Below are positions 8,775 through 18,394 of a stretch of DNA of 64,000 nucleotides, piece after piece. The position numbers were made by a program, and so were the translations under genes. This stretch comes from Pichia kudriavzevii (lineage: Eukaryota > Ascomycota > Pichiomycetes > Pichiales > Pichiaceae): NCBI RefSeq assembly GCF_003054445.1, contig NC_042506.1:937501-1001500 (forward strand), written 5' to 3'. Under the pieces are notes generated by a model. That model saw only the letters and a list, made by a program, of their open reading frames with translations. It had not been told where the DNA came from and made no database searches. Within the stretch, counting starts at the first letter, position 1. Each line of letters opens with the position of its first letter.

Positions 8775-11735
8775 CTATTCACTGAACTCAAATTCGTAGT
8801 CATCATTAGGAGTTGGTGCTGTTCGGTTATCGCCACTAGAGTTTGCTTCAGCACTATCATTTTCGACATGGACATCATCTAAGTCTCCAAAGTCCATATC
8901 CTTATCCAATTCTTTCATACGCTCATCATCTTCATCTACCTCCTCCTCACTACTGTCACTGTCTTCGCCACCATTATAACCATCTGAACCTTCAGGATTA
9001 TAAACCAAATCATCTTTCTCATTCAGCATCCCCCCTTCTGCTACACTTAAGGTACCAACAGGTGCATCGACAGGTGAAGATGGTGTTTCCCCTGACTTGG
9101 GCTTGGCAGCCGCTTTCCTCAATTTCCCTTTCCTTTGCAAAGCCAATGGAATGTTCTTATATTGTATATTGTTTTCATCCGCAACTTCATCCTCAAAGTC
9201 GCTAGCACTCAAATCAGATCTCTCATATATTGGCATGTCTTCATGTTGATAACGGCTTCTAGTCCGCGATGATGCAGGTAAAGTAATCGAACTATTGTAG
9301 AGAAAACCGCCACCACCAATACCATTGGAATCATCATTGGAAACATCCTCGCCGCTGTCATTATCATTTACCTTATACGCATCTTCATCATCATCTTCAA
9401 CCTCGCCATGCTCTGCAATAAGTCTCCTGTTAATCTTTAGCCTTGTAAGTAAAACCTTCCATGCTCTCAAGTTGATTATATCTTCTCTAATTTTATTATC
9501 TTCTTCTTCCACCTCCTTTAACCCTTCACACACTAACTCAACAGCATCTTTAAATTCGTCAAAAGTTACTACACCTTGAATTTTGGTGTTGACCTCCCGA
9601 TGTGATTTGAAGTCGAAACCAACAACAGCAGGCACATACTCGATACCCATTAATCTTGCTGCCTTTTCTGCATAAGGGTTCCTTATATGAACGCATCCTT
9701 CAGGAACCATCCATGGTTCGTAGATATCGATATTCTTGTATGCATTTCTGGGTATTTTTCCGTCAATCACTGGAGGAGGAACATATTTCTCAGTTTGAAA
9801 CTCTGCATATAAACGCGTGTCATCATCGTTATCACCATTACCAATATCGCTGTCACTAAGCCTGAAATCATCTTCTCGTCCTTTCTTTCTTGTATTGGTA
9901 TTGGTACCTTTTTTCCGTATCTTCATTGGTCTCTCCCCCATTTTTAACACCCTACCTTTCATGAACCACCCCCTTGCACTCCTTACTATGTGAACGTTCT
10001 TCCTTTTATACACAGGGATGAATCCATTCGAGGCCTTCTTCGATTTCCCCTTATTCGATAATCCACCACATGAGATCTTCGGGTACAGGATCTCATTATA
10101 TTTTAGATCCGATTCAAGAACATATACCGGATGGCCTTTGAAATCACCTACGTTAGACGGCATACCTTCCTTCAGGCTCAACTCTTCAAATTCAATCTGT
10201 TCAAACTTATCAACCCGGTTATCGTTCAGTCTTTTCTTCGAACAAGCTCCTCTTAATAACGATGCCCACCACAGTTCCCATTTGGGATCTCTGGTGATTC
10301 TCTTTTTACGCACTTTAGCGTTGTACTCCTTGGCATAACGCCTTGTAACATCCCGAATGCCACCCACACGATCATAACCAACCACATACCATGCATTATT
10401 TCGGATGCTGTTCATAGGAGGCTCCAGTTTAGATTTCCAACTTACCACTTCAATTAGTTTTTTAACTATGGGATCAATGGTTATGTATTTTTTCGAATCT
10501 TTGTCCCAAACTTCAGCCCAAAATACTGGCCACCCACCAAACTTTTCAGCAAACTCTTCCCTATGTTGGGCTTGGGTCTTAGTCACTGTGTTTGTATATG
10601 CTTTTCTTGATCTCAGTGCCGAAAGGAGGTTCTCTTTTACATTTGCAGGTTTGCTGGTTTTACGTGGACTCCATTTAGATGCTTCTCTAGGCATCGAGTC
10701 TTTGTCTTCTGATTTATCTTCACATTTTTTCATATTTGTAAAATCAGGCGGTTGTATAGAAAAAACCAATCTAGCCTGAAGATTTAGAGATCTCAAAAGT
10801 GCCACAAAGCCTTGTGCCGAAATATCCCTTGAACCAACGTGAGAAAGAATTGAAGCATGGAAGTTCTCTTTCGATAACCTTTGCTTTTTCATATTCGGTA
10901 GTATTCTTTGATTTTTAATCTCTGGCCACAACTTTTTGTATAGCACTGGGGCCCTTGAATCAATTTTCCACACTCTTTGCCAATATTCCATCAAATGCCT
11001 TAAAAGATCCAACAATCTTCTAGTTTTCGATTGGGCTGTGACATTAGACTTCTGACGATGTTGCTGATATTCTTGCAATTCTTTTTTTAGTTTGAGTGGT
11101 ATCTGTTTCTGTAGATTTAGCAGAAACTTGGGATCTGACAACCATGCATTTCTAGTAACACCATGTCCAACCATTACAAACAGATGCATCAGATGCAATT
11201 TTCTTCTGAAAATACGCTCTTCACTTGATATAACACTTCCCTTAGTTGCTCTTTTATTATGTGCATTCTTTTGGATGGTAATATTAATTTCTTCATTTTC
11301 ACTCTCATCTCCATCTGCATCATCCATAAAAGATGTTCCATCAAGATCAACATCCTCAAATTCGTCAGAATCGATTTCTTCATCTTCTTCAGATTTATCC
11401 AAATCACCGGTGTCTGAAAATCCTTCTTTATTGTCCTCATCATGTTTTCCACTGAGTGGATCTGGTCGTTCACTTTTCTGGCCTTCGAAGCTCCGTTTCA
11501 TACTGATATCATCATTGTCCTCATCGTTAATATGGATGACATATCTTTCGTCTTTTGGCTCACCATCAGTTTCTTTCTTTTTCTTCAACTCACGCATTCT
11601 CTCAACGGGACTGAGAATTCGACGTCGTTTGGGGCTCTTCAATGGCGCTTGGGTAGAGCCATTGGTCCATTTGATAGTCCGCTCCTGCTGTAACGCGTTT
11701 CTCAACAAGTCCTTGTATTGACTGGGAACACTCAT
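8775..11735 (-). CDS. RAD4: Nucleotide excision repair protein Rad4 (XPC)
   Basis: Damage-recognition subunit that, with Rad23, opens DNA at helix-distorting lesions in global-genome nucleotide excision repair. The 986-residue protein (S. cerevisiae 754) has an acidic N-terminal region, the transglutaminase-like core (HVGSRDISAQGFVALLRSLNLQARLVFS, then GWPVFWAEVWDKDSKKYITIDP) and the beta-hairpin domains (DVTRRYAKEYNAKVRKKR; PSNVGDFKGHPVYVLESDL; the IYEPWMVPEGCVHIRNPYAEKAARLMGIEYVPAVVGFDF block). The last 200 residues are acidic and low-complexity. Start set at 11735 (MSVPSQYKDLLRNAL) because it aligns with the S. cerevisiae N-terminus (MNEDLPKEYFELIRKAL); the frame is open upstream to 11906, but that 57-residue extension is unlike the family. 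Confidence 0.93.
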   Translation of the reverse strand: MSVPSQYKDLLRNALQQERTIKWTNGSTQAPLKSPKRRRILSPVERMRELKKKKETDGEPKDERYVIHINDEDNDDISMKRSFEGQKSERPDPLSGKHDEDNKEGFSDTGDLDKSEEDEEIDSDEFEDVDLDGTSFMDDADGDESENEEINITIQKNAHNKRATKGSVISSEERIFRRKLHLMHLFVMVGHGVTRNAWLSDPKFLLNLQKQIPLKLKKELQEYQQHRQKSNVTAQSKTRRLLDLLRHLMEYWQRVWKIDSRAPVLYKKLWPEIKNQRILPNMKKQRLSKENFHASILSHVGSRDISAQGFVALLRSLNLQARLVFSIQPPDFTNMKKCEDKSEDKDSMPREASKWSPRKTSKPANVKENLLSALRSRKAYTNTVTKTQAQHREEFAEKFGGWPVFWAEVWDKDSKKYITIDPIVKKLIEVVSWKSKLEPPMNSIRNNAWYVVGYDRVGGIRDVTRRYAKEYNAKVRKKRITRDPKWELWWASLLRGACSKKRLNDNRVDKFEQIEFEELSLKEGMPSNVGDFKGHPVYVLESDLKYNEILYPKISCGGLSNKGKSKKASNGFIPVYKRKNVHIVRSARGWFMKGRVLKMGERPMKIRKKGTNTNTRKKGREDDFRLSDSDIGNGDNDDDTRLYAEFQTEKYVPPPVIDGKIPRNAYKNIDIYEPWMVPEGCVHIRNPYAEKAARLMGIEYVPAVVGFDFKSHREVNTKIQGVVTFDEFKDAVELVCEGLKEVEEEDNKIREDIINLRAWKVLLTRLKINRRLIAEHGEVEDDDEDAYKVNDNDSGEDVSNDDSNGIGGGGFLYNSSITLPASSRTRSRYQHEDMPIYERSDLSASDFEDEVADENNIQYKNIPLALQRKGKLRKAAAKPKSGETPSSPVDAPVGTLSVAEGGMLNEKDDLVYNPEGSDGYNGGEDSDSSEEEVDEDDERMKELDKDMDFGDLDDVHVENDSAEANSSGDNRTAPTPNDDYEFEFSE

Positions 11736-12050
11736 TTTTTGCTCTAGAAATAAGGTAATCTCTTTTCCGGTTATCCATTCACCAATTAAACTCCACCTTG
11801 GTTCTTTCTTTGAGTAGAAAACCGTGGTATATTCAGATTGTATTTTTGTTTGCCTTTTGACCGTGGCAATGTCTACAAGCGAAGATTCATGTACAGAAAT
11901 TACCAATTACTTCTCGCTTTTAAAATGGAAAATTCACCAATTTACCAATTACAATCATGGAGTTAGTTATTAACCTGGGAGTCAAAGCTTGATATATTAA
12001 CGTTAAACCCTCCATTCTGTTGGCGACGGTATAAGTGTGCTTCACTAAAT
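11736..12050. promoter_or_regulatory. Divergent RAD4 / mitochondrial orphan promoter
   Basis: About 315 bp between the two divergent starts. It is AT-rich around 11920-12000 and carries no element I can name with confidence. No RNA gene seen. Confidence 0.3.
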
Positions 12051-14555
12051 ATGATTAGATGTATTCGTGGTCGGCCTTGCGTATCTTCATGTTATCAGCG
12101 TCGAATGTCCCCTGTTTCTTCGATGCAGAGATTAAAGAAAAGTTTACATCAAAGTATTGTTCAAGCTCCATTGAAACCTATACGCTCCTTTCAAATGTTC
12201 TCTAGCTCTCAGCATTGCTTTAACAGAGTGCCATTGGATACGGCTAATATAAGCAAAGAGATTAAACCACTATGGCTTTCAAGCCTACTGAAAAAGCAAA
12301 GTGGAATGCCTATAACTCAAGCTTACCAACAAATTTATTCTCAAGAACCAACTATTTTTGATAATGCACAAAACAATTCTAGTATTCAACAATTTTTATC
12401 TTACATTTTAATAAACAATAACAATGGCACGGATCCTGTAAATATGTTCAATAATTTCACAATACCGAAATTAACCTCGTCCGTTGAATCAGCATTCATT
12501 ATTATTCTACACACCATTATTAAATCTGCATATATCGAGTATTCAAACGATTATCTAGACTTATACTTGAATAAGCTTTCTCAAGAGCTTAACTTAAAAC
12601 CAACTGAACTATTCATCAGTGAGGAAGTTGAAAAGAAGTGTTTATTTAAAGAAGCGTTAGAACGTTCTGATTTTCAAATTGCATTGCAAATACTTCAAAC
12701 CAGACTTCATGAAACTTATGGATGGACTAAGAATAGGGAGGCCAGACATGATAATATAATAACATGGATTAACACACTTTTTGAACCATCAACCACCCAG
12801 TGTTTAATTTCCTTAACTAAAAGTAAATCGATACCTGATATTATCGCCTATGATCTATTACAAAGAAGAATATCAAATGAACTAGAATACAAGTATTATT
12901 TTGAGCTATACAGAAATCACTCTTCTGAACTAAATTTGCTTGATCAAGAGAAACTCTATCATCTGAAACAGTATGACACCAAGTATAATAGATTTTTGAA
13001 CATTCCCACACTCTTTAATAATCTATTTCAATTTGCGCTGAGGAGAAATATAGAAGACTTGCCGTTGTTAATTGATCTATTTTTGAATGAGAACAATATA
13101 TCAAGCGAACATAGCTTACAACAAATCAGTGAATTGATATGGCACCTTTCTTATGATCATACAGGTGAATATATGAGTAAACCATCAAGGTATTATCATA
13201 TCTCACACTCTAAGCTAGTGAGGGCTGTGAACAAAATGACGGAGAGTAATAAGTCATTAGAGTTAGATGTTACTACAATGCTTGGCGTCTCGAATTTAAC
13301 CTATTACAGAAACCATGGTAATTCTATCCGGATGTTCAAGAATGCAAAAAAACAGTTTAGCCATTGGCAATTAAGTGCCTTTAAATCAAGTGAATTCAAA
13401 AGTGTAACACCTAGATCATCTAATAATAAAATTGAGAATGGTGAACTTTTACATAACATAAAGATTGATAACAATATCAAGTTTCTGTGTAATTCCATTA
13501 TGCTTCTAGCTGTATCCAATGAAAACAAGGATGTAATCGGGAAAGATTTGAGCAACATATTTAAGAAGATAGAGCCCGAAATTTTGATGAAATATCCCGA
13601 CGTATGGGAATTTGTAATAATCAAGATGAAATATCATGGTTTAATCAATGAAAAAATGATTGGCATGATCTTTCAAGAGTACTTAAAATTTAACAGTTCC
13701 TATAATATCAATAACTATTTTGTCTTGGATGCAATTATCAATAATACAGGTAAGTCTGAAAATTTGTTTTCCTTGATTGAAAATTTAGGCCTTGATAAAA
13801 TGGATGATAATAATATTGCACACATAATTTCCAAGTTTTATAAGTTTGCGAAAAATAACTCACACAAAAGTGAATCAGAGGCATGTTTAGAGAAAGCAAG
13901 AGAACTTTACCAGATGCAGCAATTTAAGTCTACCAGGGTCAACGCTTCGTATCTACTCGGCGAGTCGATATTTTCTCCCGAATCAACTTTTGAGAGATAC
14001 AACTCTATAAGCGCATATTTCAAAACGACACAAATATCAATATCTTCATTATTTGTTAGTGTTTATAAGTTACATGAATTAGGAATCTACAACTCAACGT
14101 TATGGAATGAACAGAAACCATTAAGCTTTGCCATGTCTGAATTTGACCAAAAAATTTCCAAGTCATACGGTGATACAGCTGATGGTTTATTATATCCAAA
14201 TGATAACCTTTTGACTATTTACATTCAGGTGATGAAAGTTTTTGGTAAAAATAAAGAGCTGCATGCTCTATTGGATAGGTTGGTTAACTTGAAGTATCCT
14301 CTAGGTATCCAGTTGTTCAGTGTGTATTTAGAATCTCTCAATGAGTTTGATAGGAATGAACTCATCAGATGTTTGAACGCTTATGATGTGAGGTTTCAAA
14401 AACTCAGTGAATGCAGAAGCGAGTATGACTTGAGGAGAGTGAAGGCAAGGTTACCCAAAGTTGCAGCAAGTGGATCCTTTGAAGGCTTTGTTAGAAATTT
14501 AGACATGAATTGGGATATTGTGCGTAGATGGAATTGGCCTGGACGCAAGACCTGA
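12051..14555 (+). CDS. Unrecognised protein with mitochondrial-type N-terminus
   Basis: 834 residues, not recognised. The first 50 residues are rich in Arg, Ser, Cys and Gln and lack acidic residues (MIRCIRGRPCVSSCYQRRM), as in a mitochondrial presequence. The rest is helical, rich in Asn, Leu, Ser and Lys, with no transmembrane segment and no catalytic motif I can name. Long helical, poorly conserved proteins with presequences in yeast are often mitochondrial RNA-binding or translational-activator proteins of the PPR type, so that class is the first thing to test, but this is inference only. The gene is divergent from RAD4 and convergent with the PQ-loop gene. Codon use resembles ordinary low-expression neighbours. 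It is certainly a real gene by length and frame integrity. Confidence 0.6.
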   Translation: MIRCIRGRPCVSSCYQRRMSPVSSMQRLKKSLHQSIVQAPLKPIRSFQMFSSSQHCFNRVPLDTANISKEIKPLWLSSLLKKQSGMPITQAYQQIYSQEPTIFDNAQNNSSIQQFLSYILINNNNGTDPVNMFNNFTIPKLTSSVESAFIIILHTIIKSAYIEYSNDYLDLYLNKLSQELNLKPTELFISEEVEKKCLFKEALERSDFQIALQILQTRLHETYGWTKNREARHDNIITWINTLFEPSTTQCLISLTKSKSIPDIIAYDLLQRRISNELEYKYYFELYRNHSSELNLLDQEKLYHLKQYDTKYNRFLNIPTLFNNLFQFALRRNIEDLPLLIDLFLNENNISSEHSLQQISELIWHLSYDHTGEYMSKPSRYYHISHSKLVRAVNKMTESNKSLELDVTTMLGVSNLTYYRNHGNSIRMFKNAKKQFSHWQLSAFKSSEFKSVTPRSSNNKIENGELLHNIKIDNNIKFLCNSIMLLAVSNENKDVIGKDLSNIFKKIEPEILMKYPDVWEFVIIKMKYHGLINEKMIGMIFQEYLKFNSSYNINNYFVLDAIINNTGKSENLFSLIENLGLDKMDDNNIAHIISKFYKFAKNNSHKSESEACLEKARELYQMQQFKSTRVNASYLLGESIFSPESTFERYNSISAYFKTTQISISSLFVSVYKLHELGIYNSTLWNEQKPLSFAMSEFDQKISKSYGDTADGLLYPNDNLLTIYIQVMKVFGKNKELHALLDRLVNLKYPLGIQLFSVYLESLNEFDRNELIRCLNAYDVRFQKLSECRSEYDLRRVKARLPKVAASGSFEGFVRNLDMNWDIVRRWNWPGRKT

Positions 14556-14710
14556 ACTGAAATATCTTAATGGAAAAATGTTTAAACTATGTATATATCA
14601 TAACCACTTTATAGAGCATAAAAAACTATACACCATAGACGAAATGGCAAACTGGGAGGAACTACTGGAGAGTTATATCTTGTATTAGATCCAGTCTTTT
14701 CAATTAACCC

Positions 14711-15469
14711 TCATTCGCAATCACAATCGGTATACCTACCAGAGTCGTCTACTCTTTTAGATTCCATGTCATACACACTTTCCAAGTCCAAATGCGTATC
14801 ATCGCTGTTTTCCCTTCCAAATCTGAGAAGCCAGATAACCTGAGACAAAAACAATCCTGCCTCCAATACAATTACCATTGCATATAAAATCATTCCCATG
14901 ACGTCAAAGGTTCCAATAATCATTGCCACCATGCTGAAAACAGCACCAGAACTATCCATTGCTAGAAAGACAAAGTTTATACCGACAACCCTTCCCTTTC
15001 GTTTTGCAAATTCGAAATAAGGAGGCAACAAGCCGATTGTTAGAAAAACAGTAGCAATAATACCAAAAATCAAGTCCGGCCATTTGGTTCCCTTGGAATA
15101 TACCGGCCTTAGCCAAACACTGAATCCAACTTCTAAACCCGTCCACAACCCGTAGAAAGTTGTTGCTATAGCCAATATCTTCAACCTTCCATATTCATTA
15201 GGAGGATAGTACATGCTTTGAAACCAAGCAACCGAACACAAAACAGTAAACAAATGTGGCTGGAGCTGCAAGGGTATATACGAATCTGAAATTATAAAAT
15301 ATATGGCCATAAACACCCCTGAAATACACCAAAGCGCCATAAAGATTGGTGGAAACCCTTCAGCATTTTTTCGTTTGTGGAGAAAGTATATCTGTGGGAT
15401 GAGTTGGACACACCAAATCACCGTTCCAATAGTCGAAAGCACAGTCGATGCTGTATTTTCCTTAACCAT
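14711..15469 (-). CDS. PQ-loop repeat membrane protein
   Basis: Multi-pass membrane protein of 252 residues with PQ-loop repeats. The first repeat (about residues 8-45) holds the proline-glutamine pair at 25-26 in CVQLIPQIYFLHKRK followed by EGFPPIFMALW. The second (about 150-200) has the relaxed form LLPPYFEFAKRKGRVVGINFVF. About seven hydrophobic helices are visible, with a short acidic tail ending in CDCE. Fungal relatives are vacuolar or organellar transporters, some for basic amino acids, but most are uncharacterised. S. cerevisiae YDR090C (ILT1), which lies near SLU7/RRP1/SSS1 there, is a candidate orthologue from position only. No substrate can be assigned from sequence. Confidence 0.7.
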   Translation of the reverse strand: MVKENTASTVLSTIGTVIWCVQLIPQIYFLHKRKNAEGFPPIFMALWCISGVFMAIYFIISDSYIPLQLQPHLFTVLCSVAWFQSMYYPPNEYGRLKILAIATTFYGLWTGLEVGFSVWLRPVYSKGTKWPDLIFGIIATVFLTIGLLPPYFEFAKRKGRVVGINFVFLAMDSSGAVFSMVAMIIGTFDVMGMILYAMVIVLEAGLFLSQVIWLLRFGRENSDDTHLDLESVYDMESKRVDDSGRYTDCDCE

Positions 15470-15750
15470 TTCTTATATGGTAGTAAAAGTGGGGAGGATT
15501 TGTGTTAATAATAGTTCAAGCAGAAAGAGTTACATTGGCTTCAGTGACTCTTAGATAACGTAAAACGGCTGGAAAGTGCCTTATATAAAGATGCAGAAAG
15601 AAAATATCCAAGGGACAGAATTCCGCGGAAAAAAAATGGCTTTTTTTTTTCCCTTCTCGTAAGGGGCTCCTATCAAAATGTCAGCGATAAAGCCTTATCA
15701 TGATTTGCCTGATTATACACTTCTTCTCCAAGTGGATGTTAGGGGTCACC

Positions 15751-16446
15751 TCAAGCGGCTTTCTTTGAGAGCACAATGTTTTTGAGGTTTAGCAGGTAGG
15801 TGTCACATGGGTCTTGTTCTTGTAAACGAAGTAGGTACTCGTCATTGGGTCCGCTCGGGCCGACAGCCTTGTGGATAATTGCGGCAGTCTTATCATCTTC
15901 TTCGGCGCCAACAAAGGAGGTGTTCTCCGGGGTGCCCACATATACCTGGCAATTAATCCTTCTCCCGTCTCCATCACAGATAAACTCCACGTTTTCCACA
16001 GTATAACCGTCTTGTTCACGCAAGTCTAGGTATTCTCTAGCTAGTTTGGCATGTTGCGGAGGCACACGGTAGACACATCCTTTGACTTTCAGCAATGAGG
16101 AGATAGCATTCAGTTTTTCCTTTTCTTCAAATTCGTCGTTGGCGTTAGAAAACTCTTGGAGTAACTGCCGATATTTTTCATGGTTAAGTTCGTGTTTCAG
16201 GAGAGACTCTTGCATTTTCTCGTTGTATAGAACCTCCTCTGCAGGGATTATGGTCACCACTCTTCCAAGGTACTCCGGAGTGCCTCTGTTGTCGCTGGAG
16301 GACTGCCAGAATCTTCTAATGTACCCCTCGATGTAGCCATCGTATCGTTCAAAGGTGTCCGAAATCGGCATATGATGTAAAGGTCTCTTGAACATCAGAG
16401 ACCCGTAGCCGAAAATCCACAGCGAAGCGTCCTCATCTATAGTCAT
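15751..16446 (-). CDS. GCG1: Gamma-glutamylcyclotransferase of the ChaC family, Gcg1
   Basis: Cytosolic enzyme that degrades glutathione to 5-oxoproline and Cys-Gly. The 231-residue product (S. cerevisiae 232) carries the ChaC signature FGYGSL at residues 12-17, the RRFWQSSSDNRGTP segment shared with S. cerevisiae Gcg1 (RRFWQSSTDHRGTP), the glycine-rich GRVVTI strand and the region YLDLREQDGY, whose Glu is the expected catalytic acid/base. Start set at 16446 (MTIDEDASLWIFGYGSL) because this gives the family N-terminus; the in-frame ATG at 16521 would add 25 residues. In S. cerevisiae GCG1 is beside RAD4; here two genes lie between them. Confidence 0.92.
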   Translation of the reverse strand: MTIDEDASLWIFGYGSLMFKRPLHHMPISDTFERYDGYIEGYIRRFWQSSSDNRGTPEYLGRVVTIIPAEEVLYNEKMQESLLKHELNHEKYRQLLQEFSNANDEFEEKEKLNAISSLLKVKGCVYRVPPQHAKLAREYLDLREQDGYTVENVEFICDGDGRRINCQVYVGTPENTSFVGAEEDDKTAAIIHKAVGPSGPNDEYLLRLQEQDPCDTYLLNLKNIVLSKKAA

Positions 16447-16719
16447 GTCTGATTTGCACTCTACAGTGGGTACTAGCCAGTGATCGTGATGGGTAATACC
16501 TCTATGAGAGACAGCAACCACATCTCACAGATGAAGCCAAGTTAAGAGGAATCGTTGACGGAAAAAGAAAAAAAAAAGTATGCGCAACAGTCCTGTACGT
16601 ATAATTCGGTACATATATTTCAGTACATACAATGTGATGGTGGTCTCTATGGGGAGGATATCTAGTGCCCACCCCCCTCTTCTTCATCATACTCCTTCTC
16701 CTCATCATGGGCAAGGGTT

Positions 16720-17610
16720 TCAGTTGGAAGAAGTGCCTAGTCTTCTACCTTCGCCTCTAAAGGTAGCAGTTGACTTCCCCGTAGTTCTCCCCGAGAAATT
16801 GTTTGGTCCCGAGCCTCCACTTTCACGTCTCTTTACAGCAAACCCACGGCGGTTGTAAATGGGGGAAGTATAGTCGGTCCCCGTTAATCTTGAAACGACT
16901 CTCACCAACCACTCTGGGGCCTCCAAAAACCCGGTTGAGTAGAACCACGTCTGCGTGCTTGTATGGACAGTTCCGAGTCTGCTATTGGATCTGTCAATTT
17001 CGGGCTGTTTACCGGTAATGATGGACACCAACGGGCCATAGGAGTGCGTTTCCAGACAATTGTACACATAAGCCGCACCGGTACCAATCAAGGAGAGGAA
17101 GAAACTCGTTTGACCATCCACCAACAACCTAAAACCAAGAGACACTGGAGGCAACAAGGAAGCCCGGATAGGCATAAAGTAAAAGTTGACTTGTTCGCTG
17201 TAGTTATGAACAGACCAGGTGAAGGTCAATGCCGAAAGCAACGCCGGACTCAGTGAATACAAGGGTGGCATACTAAGGAAAACGCCAACCAAAATCGTCG
17301 GTAGCACAATTCCCAGATAGTACAGATAGTCCGGAAGATTCTTTTTGAATTTACCCTCTTCGATCCCCCTAGAGAAGCTGTACATCATGTATATCTCCAT
17401 CATGCCCTGCATGGCCTGAGGATTTGGAATGAGAAACCCCGTCAAGAGCCTATAGAGTTCCAGCTTCTTCCAGATAGTGGGGAAATCACTTATGAATGTA
17501 GTAATTGGCACAATATTGAGGGCATTCAACCCACTCATTACCAAGGAGGTGAGCGTCATACTCCTTGTGACCAAGGGAATGGAGACTACAAATTGGCTGA
17601 GCTCGGACAT
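16720..17610 (-). CDS. DFM1: Derlin family ERAD protein Dfm1
   Basis: ER membrane derlin (catalytically dead rhomboid fold) that recruits Cdc48 and retrotranslocates membrane substrates in ER-associated degradation. The 296-residue protein (S. cerevisiae 341) opens with the derlin N-terminus (residues 1-60, including IPLVTRSMTL and LYRLLTGFLIPNPQAM), has several hydrophobic helices to about residue 190, including the MYSFSRGIEEGKF segment typical of the family, and a polar cytosolic tail. The tail carries a clear SHP box at residues 284-292 (FRGEGRRLG), the Cdc48-binding motif that separates Dfm1 from Der1, which lacks it. Start at 17610 is the only suitable ATG. Confidence 0.88.
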   Translation of the reverse strand: MSELSQFVVSIPLVTRSMTLTSLVMSGLNALNIVPITTFISDFPTIWKKLELYRLLTGFLIPNPQAMQGMMEIYMMYSFSRGIEEGKFKKNLPDYLYYLGIVLPTILVGVFLSMPPLYSLSPALLSALTFTWSVHNYSEQVNFYFMPIRASLLPPVSLGFRLLVDGQTSFFLSLIGTGAAYVYNCLETHSYGPLVSIITGKQPEIDRSNSRLGTVHTSTQTWFYSTGFLEAPEWLVRVVSRLTGTDYTSPIYNRRGFAVKRRESGGSGPNNFSGRTTGKSTATFRGEGRRLGTSSN

Positions 17611-18394
17611 TAGTTATGGTTGGCCTTGTAAGTGGAGACTTGTGCAATGGGGGGGGGGGAGTGGGAAAAGGGAACAGTTCCAGTTGTCCAATATATGAAC
17701 GACAAGACCTGAAGGACACACCCATAGAATGTACAAACAACTCTGTACATCAAATAGCAATTGGCATTTCCCAATTGGCGGCGGCAACGTGTAGAGGGGC
17801 AAAATGCGCCTCCCGGAGGGGAAAAAAAACAAAATTTACGTCAGTCGCGTCACGTGATCTGAACCATGCGCCACAGAGAAGGAGTGGATTCTTTACTACC
17901 CTTTTATTGTGGAGGTAAACAAGATGACTGTTATCACGGAGACTACCAATGGGTCATCGTGTAACTCTAGGGAGGGGCCGAACTGAGTGTCTAAGCACAC
18001 AGTGCCCCCCGTTCAATGTAACTCTTCCCCCCCGTCAGGGTCTATCTAATTTTAGGTGGACGTAAGATGGGAGCAGGAATATGGGAACAGGAATACACGC
18101 TGTTTATCAATAAGTTAAGTTGGACGACAAGTTTAAATGGCGATTACGATGCACTTCTATGTGTGATGAAGACCAAGGCCGGGGGGTGCACTTGTCTGTA
18201 CAATATCTGGTGTAAACCGTTTTTCATCAGTGTGGTGTAATTAGAAGGTGCCAATTTCTCAATTGCTGCCATTTTTGCAGTAGTTGAGAGAGGAATGAGA
18301 AGGACAGCCCCCCCCAGAGAGAGTTAGCGATTGGACTTGGCTCGATGCCCGGACTTGATTGGACGTTATCTTGGTGTAACCTATACACGAGACA
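17611..18394. promoter_or_regulatory. Divergent DFM1 / GH125 intergenic region
   Basis: 784 bp, the upstream region of both flanking genes. It contains C and G runs (G9-10 near 17650, C7 near 18025 and 18310) and a pair of recognisable sites at 17836-17857, listed separately. No open frame with protein-like composition, no tRNA and no repeat was found. Confidence 0.35.
17836..17857. promoter_or_regulatory. CRE/bZIP site TTACGTCA next to E-box TCACGTGA
   Basis: TTACGTCA at 17836-17843 matches a bZIP (CRE or Gcn4/Yap-type) half-site pair, and the perfect palindrome TCACGTGA at 17850-17857 contains the bHLH core CACGTG (Cbf1 or other bHLH factors). They sit 6 bp apart, about 230 bp upstream of DFM1. 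Assignment to specific factors is inference. Confidence 0.45.

Noticed and set aside
11736-11906. 57-residue N-terminal extension of RAD4
   Set aside because: The downstream ATG gives the family N-terminus; the extension has no family resemblance and covers the promoter.
16720-17610. Identification of the derlin as Der1
   Set aside because: The C-terminal SHP box (FRGEGRRLG) and the long tail are Dfm1 features; Der1 lacks them.
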